Source of the DNA: Oribacterium sp.
Lineage (GTDB): Bacteria; Bacillota_A; Clostridia; Lachnospirales; Lachnospiraceae
Direction: 5' to 3'
Assembly (NCBI GenBank): GCA_004554245.1
Contig: SFND01000005.1
Span: 62,001-126,000, forward strand
Length of the DNA stretch: 64,000 nt
A program made the position numbers and the translations under genes. Shown here in pieces: positions 43,999-52,151 of this stretch (position 1 is the first letter of the stretch; each line of letters starts with the position of its first letter). The notes beneath the pieces were generated by a model. It was not told the origin of the DNA. It was given only the letters and a program-made list of their open reading frames with translations, and made no database searches.

Positions 43999-44661
43999 AT
44001 GCATACATCTAATATCACGAATTATAAGCCCAAAGATTTTGCTGAGTTGTTAGGCGTGTCTGTAAAAACATTGCAACGTTGGGATAGGAAAGGAACTCTA
44101 AAAGCAAATAGAACTCCAACTGATAGGCGTTATTACACTTACGACCAGTATCTTCAATTTAAAGGCATAAATATCAAAAATGACCAACGACAAGTAGTTA
44201 TTTATGCGAGAGTGTCTACAAGAAACCAAAAAGATGATTTACAAAACCAGGTCGCATTTTTAAGACAGTTTTGTAATGCCAAAGGAATTATTGTAGACGA
44301 ATGTATTGAAGATTATGGGAGTGGTCTTAATTACAATCGTAAAAAATGGAATGAGTTATTAGATGAAGTAATGGAGCAAAAAATCAAAACCATAATTGTA
44401 ACCAATAAAGATAGATTTATTAGGTTTGGCTACGACTGGTTTGAAAAATTCTGTATGAAATTCAACACAACCATTGTGGTGGTAAATAATGAAGAACTAT
44501 CGCCGCAAGAAGAATTTGTACAGGATATTGTTTCGATTCTTCAGGCGTTTTCCTGTAGGTTATATGGACTTCGTAAGTATAAGAAGCAAATAGAAGGAGA
44601 TGAGGAAATTGCTAAAGAGCTTCAAGACGGAAATCAACCCAACAGAGGAACAGAAAGTTAA
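43999..44661 (+). CDS. tnpA: IS607-family serine transposase (TnpA)
   Basis: 220 residues from the ATG at 43999, which has AGAAGGGA upstream; an in-frame GTG at 43966 has none. The N-terminal MerR-like helix-turn-helix (KPKDFAELLGVSVKTLQRWD, about 10-29, then an RTPTDRRYYT wing) binds DNA. The resolvase domain has the nucleophilic Ser73 in YARVSTRNQ, and later conserved residues in a TNKDRFIRFGYDWFE segment. This order, with the DNA-binding domain ahead of the catalytic domain, is the hallmark of IS607 transposases. Its last ~60 bases overlap tnpB. Codon use is AT-rich, unlike its neighbours, indicating transfer. Confidence 0.95.
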   Translation: MHTSNITNYKPKDFAELLGVSVKTLQRWDRKGTLKANRTPTDRRYYTYDQYLQFKGINIKNDQRQVVIYARVSTRNQKDDLQNQVAFLRQFCNAKGIIVDECIEDYGSGLNYNRKKWNELLDEVMEQKIKTIIVTNKDRFIRFGYDWFEKFCMKFNTTIVVVNNEELSPQEEFVQDIVSILQAFSCRLYGLRKYKKQIEGDEEIAKELQDGNQPNRGTES

Positions 44662-45763
44662 GATACGTAAAACAATAGGGACTTGTAGATATATTTACAA
44701 CTTCTATCTCGCTCATAATAAAGAACTTCATGACAATGGAGAAAAGTTTATGAGTGGTAAAAGTTTTAGTGTCTGGCTGAACAATGAATATCTTCCCACA
44801 AATCCAGATAAGTTATGGATTAAGGAAGTAAGTTCAAAATCTGTAAAGCGTTCAATCGAAAATGGTTGTGTCGCATTTACTAGGTTTTTCAAACATCAAA
44901 GTGCTTTTCCTACTTTTAAAAAGAAAGGAAAGTCTGATGTGAAGATGTATTTTGTAAAGAATAATCCAAAGGATTGTCGTTGCGAAAGACATAGAATTAA
45001 TATTCCATCACTTGGTTGGGTCCGTATCAAAGAAAAAGGATACCTTCCTACGACCAAAGATGGGTATGTGATTAAAAGTGGTCATGTTTCTATAAGAACT
45101 GATAGATACTATGTTTCAGTTCTTATAGAAATCCCGAATAACAAGATAGTCGATAATTTCAACGAAGGAATTGGAATTGACCTTGGATTAAAGGATTTTG
45201 CCATTGTTTCTAATGGTAAAACTTATAAGAACATTAACAAATCTGCAAGATTAAAAAAACTTGAAAAACAACTGATTCGGGAACAGAGAAGTCTTTCCCG
45301 AAAGTATGAATATTTAAAGAAAGGAGAGTCCACTCAAAGAGCAAATATACAAAAGCAAAAGCTCAAAGTACAGAAATTTCATCATAGACTGGATAATATC
45401 CGTACTGATTACATCAATAAAACAATCGCTGAGATAGTGAAAACCAAACCATCTTACATAACGATTGAAGATTTGAATGTATCAGGCATGATGAAGAACA
45501 GGCATCTTTCTAAAGCTGTTGCATCACAAAAGTTTTATGAATTTAGATCAAAACTTAAGGCTAAATGTGATGAAAATAGTATTGAATTAAGAATTGTAGA
45601 TAGATTTTATCCCTCTTCTAAACTATGTCATTGTTGCGGTTCTATAAAGAAAGATTTAAAACTTTCAGATAGAATTTACAAATGCGATTGTGGCTATGTT
45701 GAAGATAGAGATTTCAATGCTGCACTTAATCTGAGAGATGCTACGACTTACGAAGTTGCATAA
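44600..45763 (+). CDS. tnpB: TnpB, RNA-guided nuclease of the IS607 element
   Basis: 387 residues. TnpB proteins are the ancestors of Cas12 and cut DNA next to a short adjacent motif using an RNA from the element's right end. All three RuvC acids are present: Asp194 in GIDLGLKDF, Glu290 in ITIEDLNVSGM and Asp371 in EDRDFNAALNL. The zinc ribbon has cysteines at 343, 346, 362 and 364. It therefore looks catalytically intact. The ATG at 44600 sits one base after AAGGAG, which is too close; a TTG at 44609 has better spacing, so the true start may be nine bases downstream. Overlaps tnpA in another frame. Confidence 0.93.
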   Translation: MRKLLKSFKTEINPTEEQKVKIRKTIGTCRYIYNFYLAHNKELHDNGEKFMSGKSFSVWLNNEYLPTNPDKLWIKEVSSKSVKRSIENGCVAFTRFFKHQSAFPTFKKKGKSDVKMYFVKNNPKDCRCERHRINIPSLGWVRIKEKGYLPTTKDGYVIKSGHVSIRTDRYYVSVLIEIPNNKIVDNFNEGIGIDLGLKDFAIVSNGKTYKNINKSARLKKLEKQLIREQRSLSRKYEYLKKGESTQRANIQKQKLKVQKFHHRLDNIRTDYINKTIAEIVKTKPSYITIEDLNVSGMMKNRHLSKAVASQKFYEFRSKLKAKCDENSIELRIVDRFYPSSKLCHCCGSIKKDLKLSDRIYKCDCGYVEDRDFNAALNLRDATTYEVA

Positions 45764-45947
45764 ATAAACGCAAGCGTAAGTATGTACCGAAGGCTATTTC
45801 GGGAATTGACGACTGTGGAGTGTACAAGAACTTGTGAGTAGCATATCTGCCTACAGATTGCAAAAGCATATACGATGAAGCAGTAAGTAATGTTTGTGAG
45901 AACTTACAACATCTCGATGTGAGTATATTTAATCACATTTTGAGTGG
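45764..45947 (+). ncRNA. Predicted omega RNA region (right end of the IS607 element)
   Basis: The 184 bp between the tnpB stop and the right junction contain stacked small hairpins: ACGC-AA-GCGT, CCGAA-GGCTAT-TTCGG and ACAAG-AA-CTTGT. In characterised TnpB systems the guide RNA scaffold is encoded here and runs past the element end, so the host sequence beginning at 45948 (CAGATTTTACGTGGCTCGC) would be its guide. Position and structure only; not a confirmed RNA. Confidence 0.6.
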
Positions 45948-47079
45948 CAGATTTTACGTGGCTCGCAGAGAATATACGCAGCACAATCAGATAGATAAGC
46001 GGAAGCATGCTTCGGCGTCCGCGGGTCGAAGAGAAAAGCCGACCGAAACCGGACGAAGAAACGACCATGCGAGGACAGAGCGCAGTGCAGCTCCGAAGCG
46101 CGGTGGGGACAGTGCGCCTGGTGAGAACCGTCGCGCGGGTGAACGGGCGCAGATAAAGCACACGTCGGTGGCATGGACGGCGGCCGGAGTCGCGGCGCGT
46201 GACTGGGCGCTGCCGGTGGCGGTGACGGTCGAGACGGAGGCGCAGCTCGCGGAGGTGCTGAAGCACAACGCAGTCGCGCTCGTGTACCTCGACGAAGCCT
46301 GCTTCACGGATTTCGCCGCACTGATCCGGCGGGTGCATGCCGCCGGAAAGCAGGCGGGGCTTCGCCTACGCCGCATCGAGCGCGACTTCGACGCGAACGG
46401 GCGAAAGGCGGAAAACAGCGCCGAGCTTCTGAGCGGACTCTGGAAAGCGGAGCGTCTCCCAGATGCTCTTCTGGTGCGGAACCTCGATGAGGCGATGCTG
46501 CTCGAGGATTTCTTCGGGGCGCATCCGGAGCTCGGGGCGCGCATCCGCCGGAACTTCGACTATACGGTATACGGGTACAATCAGGAAGCAATCCAGGCGC
46601 TGGTGTCCCTCGGTGCCGACGGACTCACCTATCCGATCGAGCTCACGTACTACGAGTGCCGGAAGCTTCGGGCGACGCTTCGGAGCAGTGTCCGTGGTGA
46701 CGGCACAGAGGACGCCGGCATTGGCCTCGGCGAGCTGCCGTTCGAGCTGATGATCTACGGGCATCTGCCGATGATGGTGAGTGCGAACTGTATACAGCGG
46801 ACGAGTGCGCGCTGTGATCACGGCAACCGGATCCTGCAGCTGCGCGACCGTATGGGCAAGGACATGCCGGTGCGCTGCTACTGTACGTACTGCTACAATC
46901 AGATATTTAATGCCGAGCCGCTCGTGCTCTATGATCTGCCGGATGAGGTGCGCGCGCTGCAGCCGCAGTGTCTGCGCTACGATTTCTCGGTGGAGCCGGC
47001 AGCGGTGGTGCGGCAGGTGCTCGAGGGCGCGGTGCCGCGCAGCATGACGCGCGGGCATTTCCGTCACGGGATCGAGTGA
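45919..47079 (+). CDS. U32-family peptidase, C-terminal part (downstream of the IS607 element)
   Basis: Host coding sequence resumes at 45948 and runs to 47079; the open frame begins with a GTG at 45919 inside the element, giving 386 residues. It is the DUF3656-like C-terminal half of the U32 protein: a charged low-complexity stretch (about 25-70), then a beta/alpha segment with LPVAVTVETEAQLAEVL, DALLVRNLDEAMLLEDFF, LTYPIELTYYECRK, FELMIYGHLPMMVSANC and a cysteine cluster (CYCTYCYNQIF). No ribosome site precedes the GTG, so it may be untranslated. Joined to the N-terminal part at the GG it would form a single 819-residue protein. The FtsW/RodA-like gene follows 10 bp later. Confidence 0.8.
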   Translation: MSIFNHILSGRFYVARREYTQHNQIDKRKHASASAGRREKPTETGRRNDHARTERSAAPKRGGDSAPGENRRAGERAQIKHTSVAWTAAGVAARDWALPVAVTVETEAQLAEVLKHNAVALVYLDEACFTDFAALIRRVHAAGKQAGLRLRRIERDFDANGRKAENSAELLSGLWKAERLPDALLVRNLDEAMLLEDFFGAHPELGARIRRNFDYTVYGYNQEAIQALVSLGADGLTYPIELTYYECRKLRATLRSSVRGDGTEDAGIGLGELPFELMIYGHLPMMVSANCIQRTSARCDHGNRILQLRDRMGKDMPVRCYCTYCYNQIFNAEPLVLYDLPDEVRALQPQCLRYDFSVEPAAVVRQVLEGAVPRSMTRGHFRHGIE

Positions 47080-47089
47080 AGGATGAATC

Positions 47090-48526
47090 ATGATTAATCT
47101 TTTTATCACGGCGTCGAAGTACATTCAGCTGCTGCTGATCGTGCTCTACACCTACTGCAATTTCCGATATCTGTCCATCCCGGACCAGGAGGACGCGGAC
47201 CCGCTCTGCGACTGGCAGCTCCGTATCATCCTGCTGGTTCATTTTCTGATGAACTGTATCATCTATCTGAAGACGGCGGACATGAGCGCGGTGTGGTTCT
47301 ACCTCCTGCAGCTCGCGTTTTTCCTGCTGTACACCTTCGGGGCGCAGCGGCTCTACCGGAACATCAACCGGCTGCTGCTGAACAACACGGTGTTTTTCCT
47401 CACCTACGGACTCATCATGCTGGAACGCCTCGATGCGTCGAAGGCGATGAAGCAGTTCGTGATCATCGTCGGGGCGGCGGCACTCACGCTTGTCATCCCG
47501 TACCTCATCGATAAAATCTGGGACCTCGTGCGCTGGCGCTCTGCCTTTGCCGCCTTCGGCATCCTGCTGCAGGGCGTCGTGCTGATCATCGGCGCGACGA
47601 GCTACGGTGCGAAGATGTCGATTTCGATCGGCGGCTTCACCTTTCAGGCGTCGGAGATCGTGAAGATCACCTTCGTGCTGGCGATGGCCGGCATGCTGAG
47701 CCGCGCGACGGAATTCAGAGACATCGTCCTAAGCTCGCTGGTGGCGGCTGCGCATGTGCTGGTGCTTGTCGCCTGCAAGGACCTCGGCTCCGCGCTGATT
47801 TTCTGCCTCGCGTACCTCGTGATGCTCTTCATCGCGACGAACCGCAGCCTCTACCTCGTGCTCGGCACGGCGGCGATGGGCGGCGCGTCGGTGTTCAGCT
47901 ACGCTGCCTTTTCACACGTGCGGAAGCGTGTGTTCGCGTGGATCAATCCGTGGGCGGACATCGACGACAGGGGCTACCAGATCACGCAGTCGCTCTTCGC
48001 GATCGGCACCGGCGGCTTCGCGGGCCTCGGTCTCTACCAGGGTATGCCGAACCGCATCCCGATCGTCGAAAAGGACTTCATCATCTCGGCGATTTCCGAG
48101 GAGATGGGCGCGATCACCGCGATCTGCATCATCCTCGTGTGCCTCGGCTGCTTCATGCAGATGATGGTCATCGCCACCTATATGGAGGACAGCTTCTACA
48201 AGCTCGTGGCGGTCGGCCTCGCGATCGAGTACATCGTGCAGTCCTTCCTCACGATCGGCGGCGCGATCAAGTTCATCCCGTCGACCGGTGTGACACTGCC
48301 GTTCATCAGCTACGGCGGCTCGTCGCTCGTCTCGGCCTTCATCGTCTTTGCGATCATCCAGGCGCTCTACATCATCCAGGGCAACGAGGATGAGGCGGAC
48401 GAGCTCGAGGAGATGGAGACGTACGAGGAGACGCCAGACGACGAGGACGAGACGCTGGAGGAGGACAATGCTGAGAACGACGCCTACGCGTCGGAGCAGG
48501 TTTCTGCGGAAGATTTAGACCTGTAG
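47090..48526 (+). CDS. FtsW/RodA/SpoVE-family peptidoglycan glycosyltransferase
   Basis: A 478-residue SEDS protein with about ten to twelve membrane segments that polymerises lipid II. Family motifs are in the second half: SIGGFTFQASEIVKI (the conserved Glu region), WINPWADIDDRGYQITQSLFAIGTGG in the periplasmic loop (quoted in part: RGYQITQSLFAIGTGG), EKDFIISAISEEMG, and PSTGVTLPFISYGGSSL. The N-terminal ~130 residues form extra helices, and the C-terminus is an acidic tail (about 430-478). It is followed 12 bp later by a class B PBP, the cognate partner type (RodA-PBP2, FtsW-PBP3). The pair probably works in elongation or septation; which one cannot be decided. Confidence 0.92.
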   Translation: MINLFITASKYIQLLLIVLYTYCNFRYLSIPDQEDADPLCDWQLRIILLVHFLMNCIIYLKTADMSAVWFYLLQLAFFLLYTFGAQRLYRNINRLLLNNTVFFLTYGLIMLERLDASKAMKQFVIIVGAAALTLVIPYLIDKIWDLVRWRSAFAAFGILLQGVVLIIGATSYGAKMSISIGGFTFQASEIVKITFVLAMAGMLSRATEFRDIVLSSLVAAAHVLVLVACKDLGSALIFCLAYLVMLFIATNRSLYLVLGTAAMGGASVFSYAAFSHVRKRVFAWINPWADIDDRGYQITQSLFAIGTGGFAGLGLYQGMPNRIPIVEKDFIISAISEEMGAITAICIILVCLGCFMQMMVIATYMEDSFYKLVAVGLAIEYIVQSFLTIGGAIKFIPSTGVTLPFISYGGSSLVSAFIVFAIIQALYIIQGNEDEADELEEMETYEETPDDEDETLEEDNAENDAYASEQVSAEDLDL

Positions 48527-48538
48527 GAGAGGACGACA

Positions 48539-50035
48539 ATGTCAGAAAAGAAATCCCGTTCCGGGAAGCAGAAATCAAATCGAAATATCGTGGGCTTCAT
48601 CTACTTCTTCGCGTTGCTGTTCTTCGCGATGATCGGCTACATGATCTACTTCATCGGCTGGCAGGCGGAGGACCTCATGGGCAACGCGTACAACCCGCGC
48701 ATGGAGGTCTTCAACGACCGCTTCGTGCGAGGCGCGATTCTGTCCGCGGACGGGCAGGTGCTCGCGCAGACGGCGGTGACGGACACCCGTGTGAATCAGG
48801 ATGGCTCCGTGAATCCGGAGGGCGCGTATACGGAGACGCGGCAGTACCCGTTCGGCGGCGTGTTCGCGCAGGCGGTCGGCTACTCGACGAAGGGAAAGAC
48901 CGGCCTCGAGGCGCTCGCGAACTTCTACCTGATGCAGTCCAATGCGAACCCCGTGACGCAGGTGGTCAATGAGATCATGGAGACGAAGAGCCTCGGGGAC
49001 AATGTGGTGACGACCCTCGACGCCGGCCTGCAGAAGGTGGCGTATGACGCGCTCGGAGACCAGAAGGGCGCGGTGATCGCCGTGAATCCGACGACGGGCG
49101 AGGTCCTTGCGATGGCCTCGAAGCCGAGCTTCGACCCGAACACCATCGTCGAGTATTGGGACGACATCGTGAATAATCAGTCGGCGGCGGCACCGCTGCT
49201 GAACCGCTGTACGCAGGGGCTCTATGCACCGGGCTCGACCTTTAAGATCGTGATGGCGCTCGAGTATATGCGGGAGCATCCGAACGACTGGCAGGATTTC
49301 CACTTCGACTGCGACGGCGAGTACCAGGATCCGGCGGACGAGCGCTACGTCGTGCACTGCTACGGCGGCGAGACCCACGGAAGCGAGGATCTGTCGTCGG
49401 CCTTTGCGAACTCCTGTAACGCGGCCTTTTCGAAGATCGGTACGCTGACGGATCCGAAGAAGCTGCTGGAGACCGGCGATGCGCTGCTCTTTAATCAGGA
49501 TCTGCCGATCAGCATCACGTCGAGTAAGAGCCGGCTGAAGCTCGCCGCCGATGCCGACCCATGGACGCTGATGCAGACCGCGATCGGCCAGGGCGACACG
49601 ATGATGAGCCCGCTGCATGAGGTCATCCTCAGTGTGGCGATCGCGAACGGCGGCGTGCTCGTCGAGCCGACGCTGCTCCGGCAGGTGCAGTCCGCGGACG
49701 GCAAGGTCGTGAAGACCTTCGGCGAGGGGGCGAAGCGTACGCTGATGAGCGCGGAGGAGGCCTCGACACTCGGCGGCTTCATGCGCCGCGTCGTCACCGA
49801 GGGTACCGCGTCGGTGCTTCGGAAGGCGGACTACGAGGCGGCCGGCAAGACCGGCTCCGCCGAGGTCGTGAAGAACGGAGAGAAGAGTACCACCGCCTGG
49901 TTCACCGGCTTCGCGCCGTACGAGCACCCGGAAATCGCCATCTGCGTCGTCGTCGAGGACGGCGAAACCGGCGGCCGCACCGCGGCCCCGATCGCCCGGA
50001 AGGTGCTGGACTACTGGCTCGAAGAGCGAGGATGA
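48539..50035 (+). CDS. Penicillin-binding protein, class B (PbpA-type transpeptidase)
   Basis: 498 residues: one N-terminal membrane anchor (about 17-40), a small pedestal domain, and a transpeptidase domain with SXXK as STFK (about residues 233-236, in YAPGSTFKIVMAL), SXN as SCN (near 288, ANSCNAAF) and KTG as KTGSAE (near 440). All three active-site motifs are intact. Its shortness and close coupling to the SEDS gene match the FtsW-PbpA pairs of Actinobacteria and clostridia. GGAGAGGACGAC precedes the ATG. Confidence 0.93.
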   Translation: MSEKKSRSGKQKSNRNIVGFIYFFALLFFAMIGYMIYFIGWQAEDLMGNAYNPRMEVFNDRFVRGAILSADGQVLAQTAVTDTRVNQDGSVNPEGAYTETRQYPFGGVFAQAVGYSTKGKTGLEALANFYLMQSNANPVTQVVNEIMETKSLGDNVVTTLDAGLQKVAYDALGDQKGAVIAVNPTTGEVLAMASKPSFDPNTIVEYWDDIVNNQSAAAPLLNRCTQGLYAPGSTFKIVMALEYMREHPNDWQDFHFDCDGEYQDPADERYVVHCYGGETHGSEDLSSAFANSCNAAFSKIGTLTDPKKLLETGDALLFNQDLPISITSSKSRLKLAADADPWTLMQTAIGQGDTMMSPLHEVILSVAIANGGVLVEPTLLRQVQSADGKVVKTFGEGAKRTLMSAEEASTLGGFMRRVVTEGTASVLRKADYEAAGKTGSAEVVKNGEKSTTAWFTGFAPYEHPEIAICVVVEDGETGGRTAAPIARKVLDYWLEERG

Positions 50036-50041
50036 GATGAT

Positions 50042-50068
50042 GAAAGCTGTGCCTGTGGCACAGCTTTC
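50042..50068 (+). terminator. Perfect 12-bp hairpin after the PBP gene
   Basis: GAAAGCTGTGCC-TGT-GGCACAGCTTTC lies four bases after the PBP stop. It has no direct T-run, only T-rich sequence further on (TTTCGGTCCTTTTC). It probably separates this operon from the ABC exporter operon; TATAAT at 50107-50112 may belong to the exporter promoter. Confidence 0.6.
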
Positions 50069-50165
50069 GTGCATTTCGGTCCTTTTCTCCGTCCGCCCGA
50101 GGGCGTATAATGTGAAAATAAAACGGCGCAGCATCAGCGCGCCGAAACCATCCAGGGGAGTATTT

Positions 50166-52151
50166 ATGAAACGTTTACTGACTTATATCCGGGACTACCG
50201 GGTCCGCGCCGTCCTGGCGCCGCTGTTCAAGTGCCTCGAGGCGTGCTTCGACCTCTTCGTGCCGCTCGTCATCTCGAGAATGATCGACCGCGGCATCCGA
50301 AGCGGAAACCTCGGCTATGTCTTTCGCATGGGCGGCCTGTTGCTCGCGCTCGCCGCGATCGGCCTCCTGTGCTCCTTTACCGCTCAGTTCTTCGCCGCGA
50401 AGGTCGCGATCCATACCGGAAAGGGCCTGCGCAACGACCTCTTCCGGCACATAAATTCGCTTGGTTACCGTGAAATCGATACGCTCGGTACCAGCACCCT
50501 GATCACGCGCATGACCTCCGACATCAATGCCGTCGAGAGCGGTGTCAACATGGCGCTTCGTCTTTTCATGCGCTCGCCGTTCATCGTCTTCGGTGCCATG
50601 GTCATGGCCTTCACGATCAGTGCCCGCGCCGGTCTCATTTTCACAGTGACCATCGTGATCCTCTTCATCGTCGTCTTCGGCATCATCCTGACAACCGCGC
50701 CGATGTACCGCGCGAACCAGGGCCAGCTCGACCGTATCATGAAGACGACCCGCGAGAATCTTCTCGGCGTCCGCGTGGTCCGTGCCTTCAACCGCCAGGC
50801 CTCGGAGATCGATGAGTTTCGTCGCGAGAACGAGCGCCTCACCCAAATGCAGGTCAGTGTCGGTCGTATCTCCGCGCTGCTGAATCCGGTGACCTACGTC
50901 ATCATCAACCTCGCCGTCGTCTACCTCATCTATCGCGGCGGCGGCTTCGTCTATGAGGGCGCGATCACCCAGGGCGGCCTCGTCGCGCTCGTGAACTACA
51001 TGTCGCAGATCCTCGTCGAGCTCATCAAGCTCGCGAATCTCATCATCCAGATCACCCGCGCCAGGGCCAGCATGAACCGCATCGACGGCATCTTCGCGCT
51101 GCAGCCGGCGGTCTCGGATGCCAATGTCTCCGCCCGTGACGCAGTCACTGCGTCGTCAGCTGCGACCGACGCTGCATCTGCCGCCAATGCTTCCGCCCAC
51201 AGCACAGTCACTGCGTCGTCAGCTGCGACCGACGCTGCTTCTGCCCACGACGCAGTCACTGCACCGTCAGCTGCGACCAGCCTTTCTTCTTCGGCTTCCG
51301 CCGCAGCGACCGTGTCGCAGCGTAGTGATGACCAGCGAAGCTGCGTCCCGGCGGTCGAGTTTCGGCAGGCGGCATTTGCCTACACCGAGGGGGCCGAGGA
51401 TGCGCTCCGCGACATCAGCTTCCGCGCGATGCCGGGCCAGACGATCGGCGTGATCGGCGGTACCGGCGCCGGCAAGACGACGCTCATCAACTTGATCCCG
51501 CGCTTCTACGATGCGACAGCGGGCGAGGTGCTCGTCTCGGGACAGAATGTCCGGGACTATGCGCTCGAGACGCTGCGTGCGAAGATCGGTCTCGTGCCGC
51601 AGCGCTCCGTGCTGTTCCGCGGGACGCTCCGCTCGAACATGCAGTGGGGGAAGCCGGATGCGACGGATGATGAGATCTACGCCGCGCTGAAGACCGCGCA
51701 GGCCTACGATTTCGTGGAGCAGAAGGGCGAGGGCCTCGAGCTCGAGGTCGAGCAGGAGGGCCGGAACTTCTCCGGTGGACAGAAGCAGCGACTCGCGATC
51801 GCGCGTGCGCTCGTGCGTCGCCCGGAGATCCTGATCCTCGACGACTCTGCGTCCGCGCTCGATTTTGCGACGGATGCCGCACTTCGGAAGGCGATCAAGA
51901 GCGACACCGAGAACATGACCGTGTTCCTCATCTCGCAGCGTGTCTCGACCGTTCGAAATTCTGATCAGATCATAGTCCTCGACGACGGTCAGGTGGCCGG
52001 CATCGGCACCCACGCCGAGCTCTACCGGAGCTGCCCGGTCTACCACGAGATCTGCCTGTCACAGCTGAGTCAGGCCGAAGCCGAGCGCAGTGACGATGTG
52101 GAGAAAACGGCATTGGCCGAAGCACAGAACGAAGGAAAGGAGGTGCAGTGA
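50166..52151 (+). CDS. ABC exporter, fused membrane/ATPase subunit (degenerate half of a heterodimer)
   Basis: 661 residues from the ATG at 50166, which has AGGGGAG upstream; open frame further upstream crosses a hairpin and is not used. Six membrane helices (about 20-310) are followed by the ATPase domain with Walker A GGTGAGKTT, signature NFSGGQKQR and Walker B LILDD. The catalytic Glu after Walker B is Asp, and the switch His is Gln (LISQRVST), so this half forms the degenerate site typical of heterodimeric exporters. An Ala/Ser/Thr-rich linker of ~75 residues between the two domains (about 320-395) consists of tandem repeats. Overlaps the next gene by one base, its partner. Confidence 0.92.
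   Translation: MKRLLTYIRDYRVRAVLAPLFKCLEACFDLFVPLVISRMIDRGIRSGNLGYVFRMGGLLLALAAIGLLCSFTAQFFAAKVAIHTGKGLRNDLFRHINSLGYREIDTLGTSTLITRMTSDINAVESGVNMALRLFMRSPFIVFGAMVMAFTISARAGLIFTVTIVILFIVVFGIILTTAPMYRANQGQLDRIMKTTRENLLGVRVVRAFNRQASEIDEFRRENERLTQMQVSVGRISALLNPVTYVIINLAVVYLIYRGGGFVYEGAITQGGLVALVNYMSQILVELIKLANLIIQITRARASMNRIDGIFALQPAVSDANVSARDAVTASSAATDAASAANASAHSTVTASSAATDAASAHDAVTAPSAATSLSSSASAAATVSQRSDDQRSCVPAVEFRQAAFAYTEGAEDALRDISFRAMPGQTIGVIGGTGAGKTTLINLIPRFYDATAGEVLVSGQNVRDYALETLRAKIGLVPQRSVLFRGTLRSNMQWGKPDATDDEIYAALKTAQAYDFVEQKGEGLELEVEQEGRNFSGGQKQRLAIARALVRRPEILILDDSASALDFATDAALRKAIKSDTENMTVFLISQRVSTVRNSDQIIVLDDGQVAGIGTHAELYRSCPVYHEICLSQLSQAEAERSDDVEKTALAEAQNEGKEVQ
51130..51290. repeat. 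60-70 bp minisatellite in the linker of the ABC exporter gene
   Basis: GCAGTCACTGCGTCGTCAGC and the following TGCGACCGACGCTGC recur at about 51139, 51208 and, more degenerate, 51250. They encode Ala-Val-Thr-Ala-Ser-Ser-Ala repeats. Two copies of the GCCAATG word (51120 and 51184) start repeat units. Confidence 0.8.

Larger units (their letters stand above)
43935..45947. mobile_element. IS607-family insertion sequence (tnpA + tnpB), 2013 bp
   Basis: The element is AT-rich against a GC-rich host and carries a serine transposase and a TnpB. Its ends follow from the split gene: GG at 43933-43934 on the left and GG at 45946-45947 on the right, with the host reading frame restored exactly on recombination of the two GG. 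IS607 elements are known to integrate by serine recombination at such a dinucleotide without target duplication or long terminal repeats. Near the ends ATGTGTTTAAATATAC (left, 43961) and the inverse of ATGTGATTAAATATAC (right, complement of about 45923-45938) may be transposase sites. Confidence 0.9.
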
